In this document: one piece after another, positions 26,556 to 38,300 of the stretch
Numbering within the stretch: the first letter of the stretch is position 1
Layout: each line of letters opens with the position of its first letter
Assembly: GCA_034008185.1 (NCBI GenBank)
Contig: CM067086.1
Location: 15,599,507-15,663,506 of the forward strand
DNA: 64,000 nucleotides
Source of the DNA: Gorsachius magnificus
Taxonomy: Eukaryota > Chordata > Aves > Pelecaniformes > Ardeidae
Reading direction: 5' to 3'
Translations under genes and position numbers: made by a program
The notes under the pieces: model-generated
Seen by the model: the letters and a program-made list of their open reading frames with translations, nothing else
Database searches by the model: none
Told to the model about the DNA's origin: nothing

Positions 26556-29500
26556 GAACTTGGCTCCGCATCATTTGGTTCTAATTTTAGTATCACTGGC
26601 TTTAAGAGGAAGATCCAGACAATGGAGTATTCTCAGGGAGTTGAAAAGATCATTCAGGATGAGGATATTTGGATCCATGGCAGCAGCCGTAAACACAACA
26701 GCTTTCCTCTTCCACCAAGAAAGATTTTGACTTAGCCAGGGACTTGCCTGCCCCGTCAGTGTCCAAGGTTCCCCTTCGCCAGCACATTTCCTTTCAGCTG
26801 CTACGTTCTCTGCCTAAACCTTTCGGGGGGCATTGCTAGGGGTGCGACTCCGAGTGCTTTATCCGACAAGAGTAGATTCCTGCAGCTCTCTATTTAGAAG
26901 GCTATTTAATGTTAGCTCTCTATTCATTTGGAAATAATGGTGTTGGGGGAAAAAATTAATTAAAATGGCTTCAGAAAGTAGTTAATTATAAAGCCTACCA
27001 TGGCCTGAAGTATAAAATACATTGCAGACTGAGAAATCACGTAGGGGTGCATTACTAAAATAATTAATTTAAAATTTTACATATATCACCCACACAGCAA
27101 ATGCCGTGGCTGCTGCTAAAATGAGTCCAGTGCCCTTCAAAAACTGTGAGCATCTCTTATGTCTCCCACTCACTCTCTTTTAGATATGCTTGTTTTCTTC
27201 TTTACTATGGGGATGCACTTTGTGTTAAGAACATCAATTTTGTGGAAGGGCTTCGGGTAAGAAATTAAATCTTCACCCCATTTATTTTAGCGTTATCATT
27301 GTGTTTTGTGGGGCCAGGGTTTAGCCCGTTGAGTGCCTGATCTGACACAGGCAAGAGGTGCACAGACCTAAGCGTTACCTGTGCCATGCTTCCTTTGTCT
27401 GGTGCAGCCTCTGCATCGATTCGGATGAGTTCATGGCAGCGTTAAGCCTGGTCGTAGACCATTTGTGGTCCTGCCAGCTCTCTTGGGGGCTAAGAGAGAT
27501 GTAGGGCTGCACCGGTGTGCTGGCCTCACGCCGCCATGGGATCCCATCAAGGCAGTCCTTTAGGTTCAGCACCGTTGTACCCAGTTCAGAGCTTTTCTGT
27601 GCTAGTGTCACCGTGTTTGCCTGTATATGCCAAATGAGAGTTAAATATTGCAAAGCCTCACCTTTTAAGTGTGAGAAAATAGCTGGCGTGTTTTGGTATT
27701 TGGGGGGGGGTCTCGTTTGGGGATTGGGGGTTTTTTGCTTTACTTTTGAAGAAACGAGAACCGTGTCCTGTGCAGGTTCTGGTTCTGTGATCACGTCCAG
27801 ACCATACCTGCTCTCTGGTAGCTATCAATATGCTGAGATTCTTGCCTCTTGTCAGTCTAATTTCTAGTTGGTGCGGGTTCTTGACATTCAGCGCTTTATC
27901 AAACATAGGCTCCTTGGCACCTATTACCACTGATCTCAGCATTGCTAATAAACAGCAACATCAAGGCCATATTTTCTGGTTCCTGTCAGACCACTGCTTT
28001 CCTGGGTGAAATAAAAGTCCTATTAACATGCTCCTCCTCATTGGCTCTGACAGGTTGATTAATTAGGCCCCCTCTTCCGATGACCTCTGCACTGACACGA
28101 CAAGGAGGTGAATATAAAATGAATAGTTTGCCCACATAATGGCCTACTGCAAGTTTCAGATTTTTATCAGATCAGACTGAAGTCCGGGGCCTGTATTAAA
28201 ACCTACAGCGTACAGCAATATACAGCTGTGGGTTATGAACTTTACAACATGGTTAAGGAATTAAAACCAAACCAGTCCTAGCCATCCTGATATATTGGCT
28301 TCTTCTCTAAGAATTATTCTTTCCTTTACTCTCTTGACCATACAATACAAACCTAATTCGTTTACATTATCAAATAAAATGACCTTTTGTTTTCAACAGA
28401 TTTTTTTTATTGCCAGAAAATACAGTGTGTTAACTCTGTGGTTATTCAGCCTCCCATAAAATACTAATATAAAGCCATTACTCTAGTGCCACTCTATTTA
28501 AATGTCAGTCTGCCTTTCTATTATAAACCACCAGTTCATAGGCTTGTAACTCATCGGTAAAAAATTTACTTCAGGTGAGAACTTAGAATATGAGCTCACA
28601 ACTTTTCTTTGGAAGTGTAGTTTTTAAAAAACACGAGTGTATATGATCCCAAAGGACGAATATGTAATTGTGAACCTATAGCATGATGTTCGTAGCGCCA
28701 GAAACACCTGATCGTGGCAGGACGTTGCTCACTGGACCGTGCCCCTGGGGTTGGTGCTTTGCGGGTCAGCCGGCTAGTGGAGGTTTTGGAGCTGCATTGC
28801 AATCCAACTAGGAGGCAACTCAGGCTTTTCGTAAAACCTGGAGTTCTGACTGGTGGTTGATGAGAAACACATCTTCCCTACCTGTTGTTTTGCTGCTGTG
28901 GGCTTGCTCGCTATTAATGACGTTCCATTAGCAATCTCTTGAGGGGAATTAGGTGTTGCACGTTGCCTTGGAGAGGTGTGTGGGTCAAAATCCTCTATCC
29001 ATTAAGGTGAGAACTGGAAAGAGCATGAATAGCGTTTTGTCGATCAGGTGTAGTCACTGATACAGAGGTAAAAATTCTACTACACTGGTTTCTAATTAAA
29101 GTTTTCATACTAGTTTTTTTTCACCAGAAGAGTCAAATTGACTCTCATTCAGTCTGTGGTAATCTGCATCTCCCACAAACCTCTTTGAAGGGACAACATG
29201 AAGGTGGGTGAGCCTAAAATTAAATGTTGTGTAAATTGACCTGCATGTAATCTGAGCTCCTTGTTTAATGATCTTGAAGCCAACAAAAGTGAGTGACCCA
29301 TGCTTAAAGAGATCTTTTTCAATTAAAATAATGCTCCTTTTACCTCTGTGATGCCGAATGCTCTCTGCAGTCTTTTAAGCAGCTTGTGCTTCTTTTATGA
29401 CCCTCACGGTTGGTTTTTTTTTGCTCAGTGTCTCCTGTCATTTTTTTTCTTTGTGTTCGTCTGTTGACCATGTAACTGTATTACTTTAATTGATTTGCTA

Positions 29501-31202
29501 AATTGGCTCATACATAAGACCGCTCCTCCAGGTAATAACTTGAAAATGTTAGCTTATGTTACCCAGGTCATGCTTGAGTGCTACAGCAGTTGGGAGTGTT
29601 CATTGGTTTGGGAGTGCACTGCGCCATTTCGTCAAGTTATTTGTTGGACTCCTTGTCACAGGCAGAGCAACACGAGATAAATTTATTTGTGTACACATAT
29701 ATATGCACACACACACGTTGTATGCATGTAATATCGGGTATAGGATTTTTGTACGTGTGAACTTTGTTTGCATACAAGTCTCCTGAGGTTTCCTGAGCTG
29801 AGAAGGAGGTGTGAGTTGCATTTGGAGATCCATGATCACCCCTTTCCCCAGATGACACTTTTTTAGTTTCTCGGTTGACAGAATTTGACAAATTCAGTAG
29901 CAGTGATTTTGGGTGAAGATTGGGCAGGAGTTGCTAACTCTCCCTTCCTGCAGACTCCAAAGTAGGATCACAGTTTTCAGTAAAGGTGAAATTTTGAGTA
30001 GACCAGATGTTAAATTTCTGCACAAAGAAAAGGCTGTAATAAATGTGGAAAACGAAGCAAATCCACATATCTTTTAAATAAATGGCATTTCCTAAAACTT
30101 GTAATTAAATAGTAAGCCAGTATTATTGCTTAAAGTCTAGCCGTGATATTTTATACTGTACCTAAATGCCGAATAAGCTGTATTGTGATACTGGAAACTC
30201 TTTGTTTTGGCTCTTTTCACCTGGGTAGCAAGGGTAAGTGACTTGACATCCAGCTTCAAGGATAAGCTGAAACGGAAGGTGGCACAGACTTCAAACAAAC
30301 CAGAAATGCCCGTATCCCAGATACTCCCGTATCCTGTGGCCTAATTATAACTAACTGTTTCCATTCTTTTCTGTAAATTTTCAGAAAATTATGTTATGAG
30401 TTCCTACTATTAAATATCACGGGCTAGGTGTGCGTGGAAGACTTAATACATGTGAACCTTGTTTGGTTTTCCTACCAGGCATTCTGGAAAAGTTTCATTT
30501 TCTTCTTGAGGAATGCTAAGCAGCACTTTGAGGAAAACATAAATAAAAATAGTGATGGTATTTATAGATAAACAGCACCATCTGGCAATAAGCAATCTCT
30601 GTGTCTGATTTTAAATCATTGGAGTAGATAAGCATAATCGACTAACTGGTAAAGACTAATAGTGAAAATCATGGAGGGCACCGTTCTGTGTCTACCAGCT
30701 GATTCTCTTCACTTAGGCGTATATGCTGGCAAATTTATTCTTGGTGTAGGCAATCTAGTTCTACAGAGTACCTCTATAAACAGTGTTCTATCTAGATTGT
30801 TGTGTGGCTAAATTAACAGTTATTTGTAAGGTACTTGAAAAGAATTTTTGAAAGCCTTCGGATTCCTGTGATTGTGATGCAGGTTTGTGCTTAGTGGGTT
30901 TCTTTGGTTATTTTTTGCTTTTCAGAAACAACAATCTGGTTTGTTAACTCTGGAAATTGGATCAGGAAAAGCGAGGGCAACCCAGACATCCGGAACAGAA
31001 GGGCACAAAGACCAAAATGGTTCCATGTGCTAGAGCATGGAAGTGTGTTATATGGAAAGCTCTGAAGCAATGCAAAACCAAGACCTAAATTTGGCTCTGA
31101 TGTAAACCCACTGTTTGAGAGACTTTGTAAGTCAGAGTCCTTTTTAGGGGTGTACTAACCACAGAGATTAAGAGATGGGTTTCCTTCCTAAGGTGGCTCA
31201 AA
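26556..31202. other. Intronic sequence, no gene recognised
   Basis: No exon, RNA gene or confident transposon was found here. A G9 run occurs near 27702 and a CA microsatellite near 29695. The block 28050-28300 lacks simple sequence and carries homeodomain-type TAATTA motifs, discussed as a possible conserved element. Confidence 0.5.
29695..29716. repeat. AT/CA dinucleotide microsatellite
   Basis: A short AT block runs directly into a (CA)n block. It is a simple intronic repeat. Confidence 0.8.
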
Positions 31203-32042
31203 ACAGAATCACAGAATGGCAAGGGTTGGAAGGGACCTTGGGAGATCATCTAGTCCAGCCCCCTGCTAAAGCAGGTTCACCTAGAGCAGGTTGCACAGGA
31301 CTCCAGAGAAGGAGACTCCACAGCCCCCCTGGGCAGCCTGTTCCAGTGTTCTTCCTCATATTCAACTGAAACCTCTTATGTTTCAGTTTGTGCCCATTGC
31401 CCCTTGTCCTGTCGCTGGGCACCACTGAGAAGAGCCTGGCTCCATCCTCCTGACATCCACCCTTAAGATACTTGTTGATGAGATCCCCTCTCAGTCTTCT
31501 CTTCTTTAGGCTAAACAAGCCCAGCTCTCTCAGCCTTTCCTCATAGGGGAGATGCTCCAGTCCCTTTATCATCCTAGTTGCTCTCCTCTGGACTCTCTCT
31601 CGAGGAGTTCCTCATCTTTCTTGGACTGGGAAGCCCAGAACTGGATACAGTACTCCAGGTGGGGTCTCACCAGGGCAGAGTAGAGGGGGAGGACAAACTC
31701 CCTCGCCTTGCTGGCCATGCTCCTCTTAATGCCTTCTTGGCAACAAGGTCACACTGCTGGCTCATGGTCAGTTTGTGATCCACCAGGACTCCCAGGTCCC
31801 TCTCGGCAGAGCTGCTTTCCAGCAGGTCAGCCCCCAGCCTGTACTGGTGCGTGGGGTTCCACCTCCCCAGGTGCAGCAGTCGACACTTCCCCTTGTTGAA
31901 CTTCATCATGTTCCTCTCTGCCCAGCTCTCCAGCCTGTCCAGGTCCCGCTGAATGGCAGCACAGCCTTCCGGTGTATCAGCCACTCCTCACGGTTTTGTG
32001 TCGTCGGCGAACTTGCTGATGGTACACTCTGGCCCAAACATA
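31203..32042 (-). mobile_element. CR1 LINE, 5'-truncated, relatively young copy
   Basis: This is the clearest transposon in the window. At the low-coordinate end, CAGAATCACAGAATGG is the complement of the short ATTCTGTG-type repeats that terminate avian CR1. It is followed by the AAGGGTTGGAAGGGACCTTG and ATCATCTAGTCCAGCCCC blocks of the 3' UTR. On the minus strand the C-terminal part of the CR1 reverse-transcriptase ORF is readable: about 31984-31720 gives segments such as [20 protein letters not shown], then [12 protein letters not shown] and [20 protein letters not shown]. About 31572-31460 gives [20 protein letters not shown]. The two parts lie in different frames. A short deletion appears near 31730, where the usual segment between AKKA and the arginine-rich stretch is missing. 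The element ends abruptly near 32042, as is typical for 5'-truncated insertions. It is non-functional. Confidence 0.93.
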
Positions 32043-35000
32043 GACGTGATATCTAGTAGGTAGTCCTGTAAGCATAAAATGGCAAGTCTTTTGTTTTCAG
32101 AGGATTATCTTCAGAGAACAACAGACTGAGTAAAGTTACTTTCAGGTAGCCCAGCTATTGCTTTTTCCTCCATCACCTGTGACTCGGTTTTGCAGCATGG
32201 CTTACAGAAGTAGTGACATCATCTAGTGTTCTCCCTAACTTGTTAGTCAGGACTCAAGAACTGGAGCTGGTACAAGGACTGATGATGGGTGTTTGCCGGG
32301 GCTGTGGCCCCTCTGGGCAGCAGTGGACTGGTAACATCAGCTCGGCAGCTCCTAGGGAGTCCCCAGCCAAAGCTAATCCTCTGGGGGAAGACTCACCTTC
32401 AATGTTGGTGTTATTAAGTTACATATATATTAAGAGCAGTACAGGGTGCTGATGTAAAGTTACATAAAGGTGCTGGGGAAAAAAAAAAAAAATCTGGAAT
32501 CCCTCTGGTTTGTGGCTTTGGCATTTATTATGAAATAAACAATCTTCTTGTTCTCTGACCAGCATAGCCTTTCAGAGGAACTACAGAGACACCCCAGTGA
32601 CGCTAAAGAATTCTGTTGTAAGTAGCGTTCAAAAAAAAGTCATTTCTAGAAGCGTTTTCTTAGGAACAAGAACCAAATTTACCAATAGGGCAGGCAGTCA
32701 TAACTACTTCTGAGTGTTTTATTTATTATACTACCTTATAGCTGGCAATGTTCGTTTCCCAGTTCACTGAAATGTAGCTTGCTTCTTTTAAAGGTAGCCA
32801 CCTTCAGTTAGTATTTTCCAAATGCTACTTTTATAAATACATAAATTATTCATCAGAAGCAGCTACAGGATGCAGTTACATCTGTGCAGATTTTGCCTTT
32901 TTACATGTCACGGGCGCACACTCTCCCCGGGTGGATCAAAAATATGCACCAATAGGTGTGTGTTGGAGAGGTCTTTACTTCCCTTTTGCATTTGCTCTAC
33001 TTTAATTTGTGTTGTCATTGCAGAAACAGGGCTACTAACAAAACCCTCTTCCACATCTACCTGGGGTGGAAGTTTTGTCAATTTGCATTTCTTGCATGGA
33101 TAGTGAGGCATGTAGAAAAGTAATTTAAGATGTAGTACAACTAGCACATTATGATTACTAGAATAAACCAGGCATCCAAGTGTCATTCTATAACATGCGC
33201 AGTTGTTGATCAGCATTGAATCAAAATTTCAGCCAGCTGCTTTTTTTTCCTTTTCTTTCCTCTTGCCCCCTGGCCTGTCCCTCAGAATGGACATTTGGTT
33301 TATGTTGTAGTGAGGTCCTGAGCCAAAGGACACCTTCCTCTACATAGACATTCTATGATTCTTTACATTTTTACAAAGACCACAAAATTCTACCATACCA
33401 ATTTGAGGAGTTCAAGCTCTTTTCAATCCCGCAGCATCCTTTTACACTTCAAGGGTGCAACCCTGCAGAGGGATGCAGTATGGGAATGAAGGGGAGAATG
33501 TGCCCGCTCTGGAACGAGAAGAGGGTCTCCAAATGTCCAGCATGGTACTTCATAGGCCTGAAGTGTGACAGTGCTCCCATTGCCATGCAGGGAAACACAG
33601 TGCACGGACCCGGCCGAGGCTGGTGCTAACTTAGATGAGGTCCATCCTTCAAGCTGTCCTCAACCATATGTAGCACAGAAATATGCAAAGTCTAATACTT
33701 GCTTCTATTAGTAGGCCTTTGTAATTCTGTTCTTTTGAAAAGTAGAATGAAATTAGCCCTTGAGTCAAGTCTGAATTATTTTCATATTTTTTTGGATATT
33801 AAAATATCTCCCAGATCTCATTAAGTAAAGCCCTAAATAAAATGATTGCAATACAATTAGGGATTGGAAAACCTCGGAAGATTTGGAGGAAATTTCCTCT
33901 TTGATGAGCAATTCAGATACTTAAGCAAAGGTCGTCTGAGTCATAAACTTTAAAAATTCATCTACTCCCTTCCTCTCCTTCCCAGTATCCACTGGCTTCT
34001 GGTGTCATCCCCTGCTCTGCTTCATTGTTTAGTCTCTGCCTGTCCTCAGGGAGCCCTGTGCTCTGCACCCTGCTGTCCTCCGTGTCTTGCCATCCTCCAT
34101 GACATTGCTGGCATTTTAACCTCCTGCCTGTCTGCTCCTTGAGCCTCAAGTTTCTTAAACCCTGGCATGTTTTTATGTATTTCTTTACACAACTTCCTTC
34201 TGTTGTCTTTCTTGTCTTTTTTTTTTTTAAATACGTCCTCCCCTCAGAAGATGACTTGTCTTAAATACGGTCTGTGGAGCTCTGATGTTGTTAACACAGA
34301 ACATGTGGACTGAGCAGATGGTTTATGTTCCTCCTTCAAAGCGCATCACTAACTGTTCAAGACACAGGGTAGAAGATGCCGTTGGTTGGTATGGGCCATC
34401 AGAGAAACCAGACTCTGAAAGGTATCCACAGAGGCAGTAGGCTTTAGATTTGGGGACAGAGCTCAGCTACCTGTCAATAAAAGTTGGGGCAGGCTGGAAG
34501 CAGCAACGGCAGAGATGCGCAGAGAGTGGGAGAGGGAAGAACTGTGAGATGCGTAAGGGAATTTTTTCCACCTACCGTTTTCCAGCCGTATGGACAGCTA
34601 AAGCTGCACTTCTGTATCTGTCCCTGGTTTAGGTGATAAACTGGTCCAGATCAGCACATCTGTGGAACGTGCTGAATGGCACTGGCTGAGGTCCTAGCTT
34701 TTTCTTTCTTACCCCTCGGAGATCTAGGCATGGGTCTCCGTCTGACAGGGCTCTAAGCTAAAACCCCCATGGACCGGTTTGTACAAGCTGAGGTAGAAAC
34801 TGAGAAGAGCTTGGTGCGAGGAGAATACCAGGTCACGCTAGCCTGTGGTGATGGGGTGGGTGCTGCAGCTTTTCGCTGCGGAGGAATGCTTCATAGAGAA
34901 AGGCACTCTGTGGGCTCGTTCCCTCCAAACATGGTAGACGTGGGGTGGGTGGGTGTGTTTCTCAAATGTTTTGTCATGTAGACAACCAGCAAACATTAGA

Positions 35001-35269
35001 AGTTGTATCATGTGAGTTGAAAGAGAGAGAAAACCGACCAGCAGCTGTTGAGGCGTCAGGGTTTTTTAACATTGTAGAAATAGCAGAACTATGTTTTGGA
35101 GACTTCCCAACTTCTGTGCAGAGTAGTAATAAGGAGATACATAGAGTAACATGGCTAACGTAACCACAGTACTGGTAACTCACTTTCGCGGGAGCTTCAG
35201 CTGTTTAAAGATGCAGGTGAGCAAAATCCCAAGGAACCAGACCCCGGGGATGCTTCTTTTGCTTGTGTG
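32043..35269. other. Intronic sequence, no gene recognised
   Basis: No coding exon was found. A short ATTCTATGATTCTT stretch at 33349-33362 resembles a CR1 3' terminus but lacks a recognisable CR1 body upstream. An A14 run lies at 32479-32492. Confidence 0.5.
32479..32492. repeat. A14 homopolymer
   Basis: This is an uninterrupted adenine run in the intron. No retroposon body was recognised upstream. Confidence 0.85.
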
Positions 35270-35375
35270 TTACTGTCCTCACTTTCTAAATGGGACACTG
35301 AGGCACAGCAGCTAAATGCTAGTGGGACTGAAATACAGCTCGAGCCACCAGACTGTGCCTTTTACTGGTATCACA
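35270..35375 (-). mobile_element. MIR-like SINE remnant
   Basis: The block CTCACTTTCTAAATGGGACA then CTGAGGCACAG matches the complement of the MIR 'ctgtgcctcagtttcctcatctgtaaaatgggg' core. AGTGGGACTGAAATACAGCT follows, resembling the next part of the same consensus after an internal gap. It is old and diverged. Confidence 0.6.
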
Positions 35376-38300
35376 ACATTACATACAATCAGCATATTTA
35401 GGAAATCATTCAGCCTTTAAGATTTCCTGGTGGTTGTTACATTATGACAAAGCATTTGAATATTCATTGTAAGAAAGAGCTTAACAAAAAAAAAGGCTTT
35501 TGTAGCACTGAAGGCAAGTTTCAGAGCCTTTATAGAAGCTCTTCCCTTGTAAAATGTGCTTCCTTAGTGTGTTGTGCACTTGCCCCGCTCAGCCTTTTGT
35601 TTCCACGATTGCACACGCGCTCCGTCCCCTTCTCCCTCGCCCCACGCTGCAGTCCCGTTTTGTGTGTTCCCGCTGGGCACGCTCTCTCCGCCGACTGAAT
35701 GGGGACGGGTGCGTGTGCGCTGCTCTGCCCTGGCAAACGCATGTGCGCGGCGTTCGGGGCGGAAGGAGGAGGTTTGAAAGGCTTTGCTTTTCTGTGCACA
35801 AAGGCCACTTTTATTTTATTTTTTTTTTTAAAATACTCCTTTTGCAGTTTGTTCTCCACTAGTCTGCTGCACTGCTGCAGCTTTTGTCTAGGACTGTGAT
35901 AGATACTTTGGGGATATTTTTTTAGGCCAGTCCTGTAACTGAACAAGTCTAGGAGTGCATATCGGTGTCCTGTCCCACCGTTTTTCTTCTGCTAATGGAA
36001 CTGTCTCTTGCTCGTAAGCCAGGTCTGTATGTTCAGCTTGAACGCTGACGAAACTAGAGCATTTCATTTTTGTTATTAGTTGTGTAGAAGCGCTTCCTGC
36101 TGTGATGCCTTTTAGACACCCCTGTGACTGTTGTCCTGTGGAAGGAAACAGACTGAGATTTTTGCCTCCTGTGCACTTTACTCATTGGATTAAGGATAAA
36201 ATTGAAGCTTTCCTAAAAGACCGGGTAGCCTTAAAAATGAACAAATATATGGGATTAAACACCCATGGGATTTTTTTTTTTCTAATCCTATTTAGAAGTA
36301 ACTATTGAAATAAATGGATTTACTGGTGGAATCTAGAAGGTCTCATTGTACATTTACCTTTTGAGTTGTTGAACTCCGAGGATCAGGTAATTAAATTCAT
36401 GAGCCAGAGAAGAGATGAAAGTAGGTGGTAGGAGATACCACCCTTTAAAAACGTTAAAGTTCCAGAAGGAGTAGAAATTCCTGTATGACCTGGATGAACT
36501 TGACCATGGACCTGTGTCGCCTGTTTCCCCGTGTGACCATGTTGCTGCTGAGGTGTACACCCCAAGGAGCGGTTGTGATTTTGTGTCTTAAAATATTTCT
36601 CCATCACTGTGCTCTTTTTTTAATGTAGTAGAAAAAAGGGAGATCTGACCACCTGCAGAAGAGGCAGCTCTCTGCCACTAAAAGCAGATGGGTTTGTGTG
36701 TCTTGTCAGGGGGTTCTCCCAATGCACCTGCAAAAGCAGGGTGAGTCTTGTCGCCAAGCTTAAGATCCCCTCCTTCTTGGTATTATGTCAAGTGATGTCT
36801 GCGTCTCTTGCAGCCCAAGGTGTGAAGATAATACGCAGCCTACTGCATAAGCATTCTTTTAATTGCAGAAAATGTAACTTCCAAAATGCCAGGTGGAGGG
36901 AGATCTGTGGGGATTCCTGTGTGGAAATGAAGAACTGAAGAGAATAACGATGGGCCAGGTGTCTGCCTTTCGTGAGGATATTCCCTGTGTCACATCTGGT
37001 GCCAGCATAACTGCTATCCCTAAATGATAAGGAAGCTTTGTAGGCAGGGGAGGGCTGAGCTGTCAGGTGAGCCGGGGATCAAGAATTATCATGATGGTTT
37101 GATGGCACGTGAAGGATGCTGTGAAGTGCGGCGTGGTTCTGATGAGCAGAGGCTCAGTTAGGTTCTCCCGGACGCAGGCTGACACCAGGCAAGCGGGACC
37201 CATGTCATGCCGCACATCAGCTATGAGGAAGTGTTATGGTCCATCAGACATAAAATGACAAAATCATTTGTAATCTCTCATTACTAATCCTTGTGGTTTT
37301 TACGTCTATGCCTCCCTTGTGGCATTACTCAACAGCTGATTGCTTTCTTTTCTTGCCAGCTACTTAAAAAAGAAGTATACTATTAATGGTTTTAGGAGTT
37401 AACTGAAATCTTTTACTTAGGACTTCATAGGAAAGAAAAGTATGTCAGATCTTAAATATGGTTACTAATGACTAAGTAGCCTTTACTAATTATTTGCACT
37501 GGATTGCAACTTGCCACAGGTGGGTGCAGCCGAAGTTCATTATAGACACTGCTTCCTAGATATGAGGTGGTTTCTCCCAGTAAGTAATAGACTCGAGATT
37601 TGCAGAAGGCACATAACTATATGCACAGTTTTTTTCCTCTAAATTATTGAGAAGTTGAAAGCGACTCTCTTTAACTCTCATGCATGCAAAACAGGGTGCT
37701 AATAGGAGTGAAATATCCCTATCTGATATCCCTTGATAGGATGCTGCCTACCTACAGGGCAGGCTTTGTCTTTCCTGCAGACATTTAAAGTTTGTTGGGG
37801 GTGAACAGCCATTCATCAGTCCCCTCATGGGATTCACAGTACATCAACTCCATTTTGTCTGCCCTGCAACACAGTGTAGTGCAAACATCGGGTGACCTTC
37901 CTTCTGATCTCATCTAAACCTGAATCCGTGCCATAAACCAGTTTTTTTCTTACTGGTGGTGGTCTGAACACGTCCTCTTGGCTTTCTGCTGAGGCCTGAA
38001 CCACCTCAGAGATGCAGGGGTTGACTCTGGGTTTGCTAGTCAGGGCACAGTACTCTAATTAAATATGCAGTACGGGTTCGTGTTTTAAATGTCTGAAGCC
38101 TAAATCTGTAATGCAGGTGTTCCTCCAGTCATGCCCTCTCTTCTCCCCGATTTACTCATTTCATATGAAAATATTTAGTATATTAAAGAAGTACTTGACT
38201 GTCTCTTTTTGTGCACACACTGCATAATGGGGAAGGTTTCTCCAAGTTTTCTTACAAGTGGATTCCCATGTGGTGCCTGTTAGTCACAGCTAATTACAGA

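Noticed and set aside
27375..27794. 139-codon minus-strand open frame
   Set aside because: The composition is proline/threonine-rich and follows low-complexity DNA (including a G9 run). It overlaps other open frames on both strands and has no recognised homology.
31775..32056. Several + strand frames over 31175-32056
   Set aside because: They are antisense readings of the minus-strand CR1 element.
33349..33362. ATTCTATGATTCTT resembling a CR1 3' terminus
   Set aside because: It is too short, and no CR1 body was recognised upstream. It was kept only as a remark.
35530..35946. Overlapping open frames on both strands across the CpG-rich patch
   Set aside because: CpG-rich DNA is poor in stop codons, so several frames stay open by composition alone. 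None resembles a known protein.
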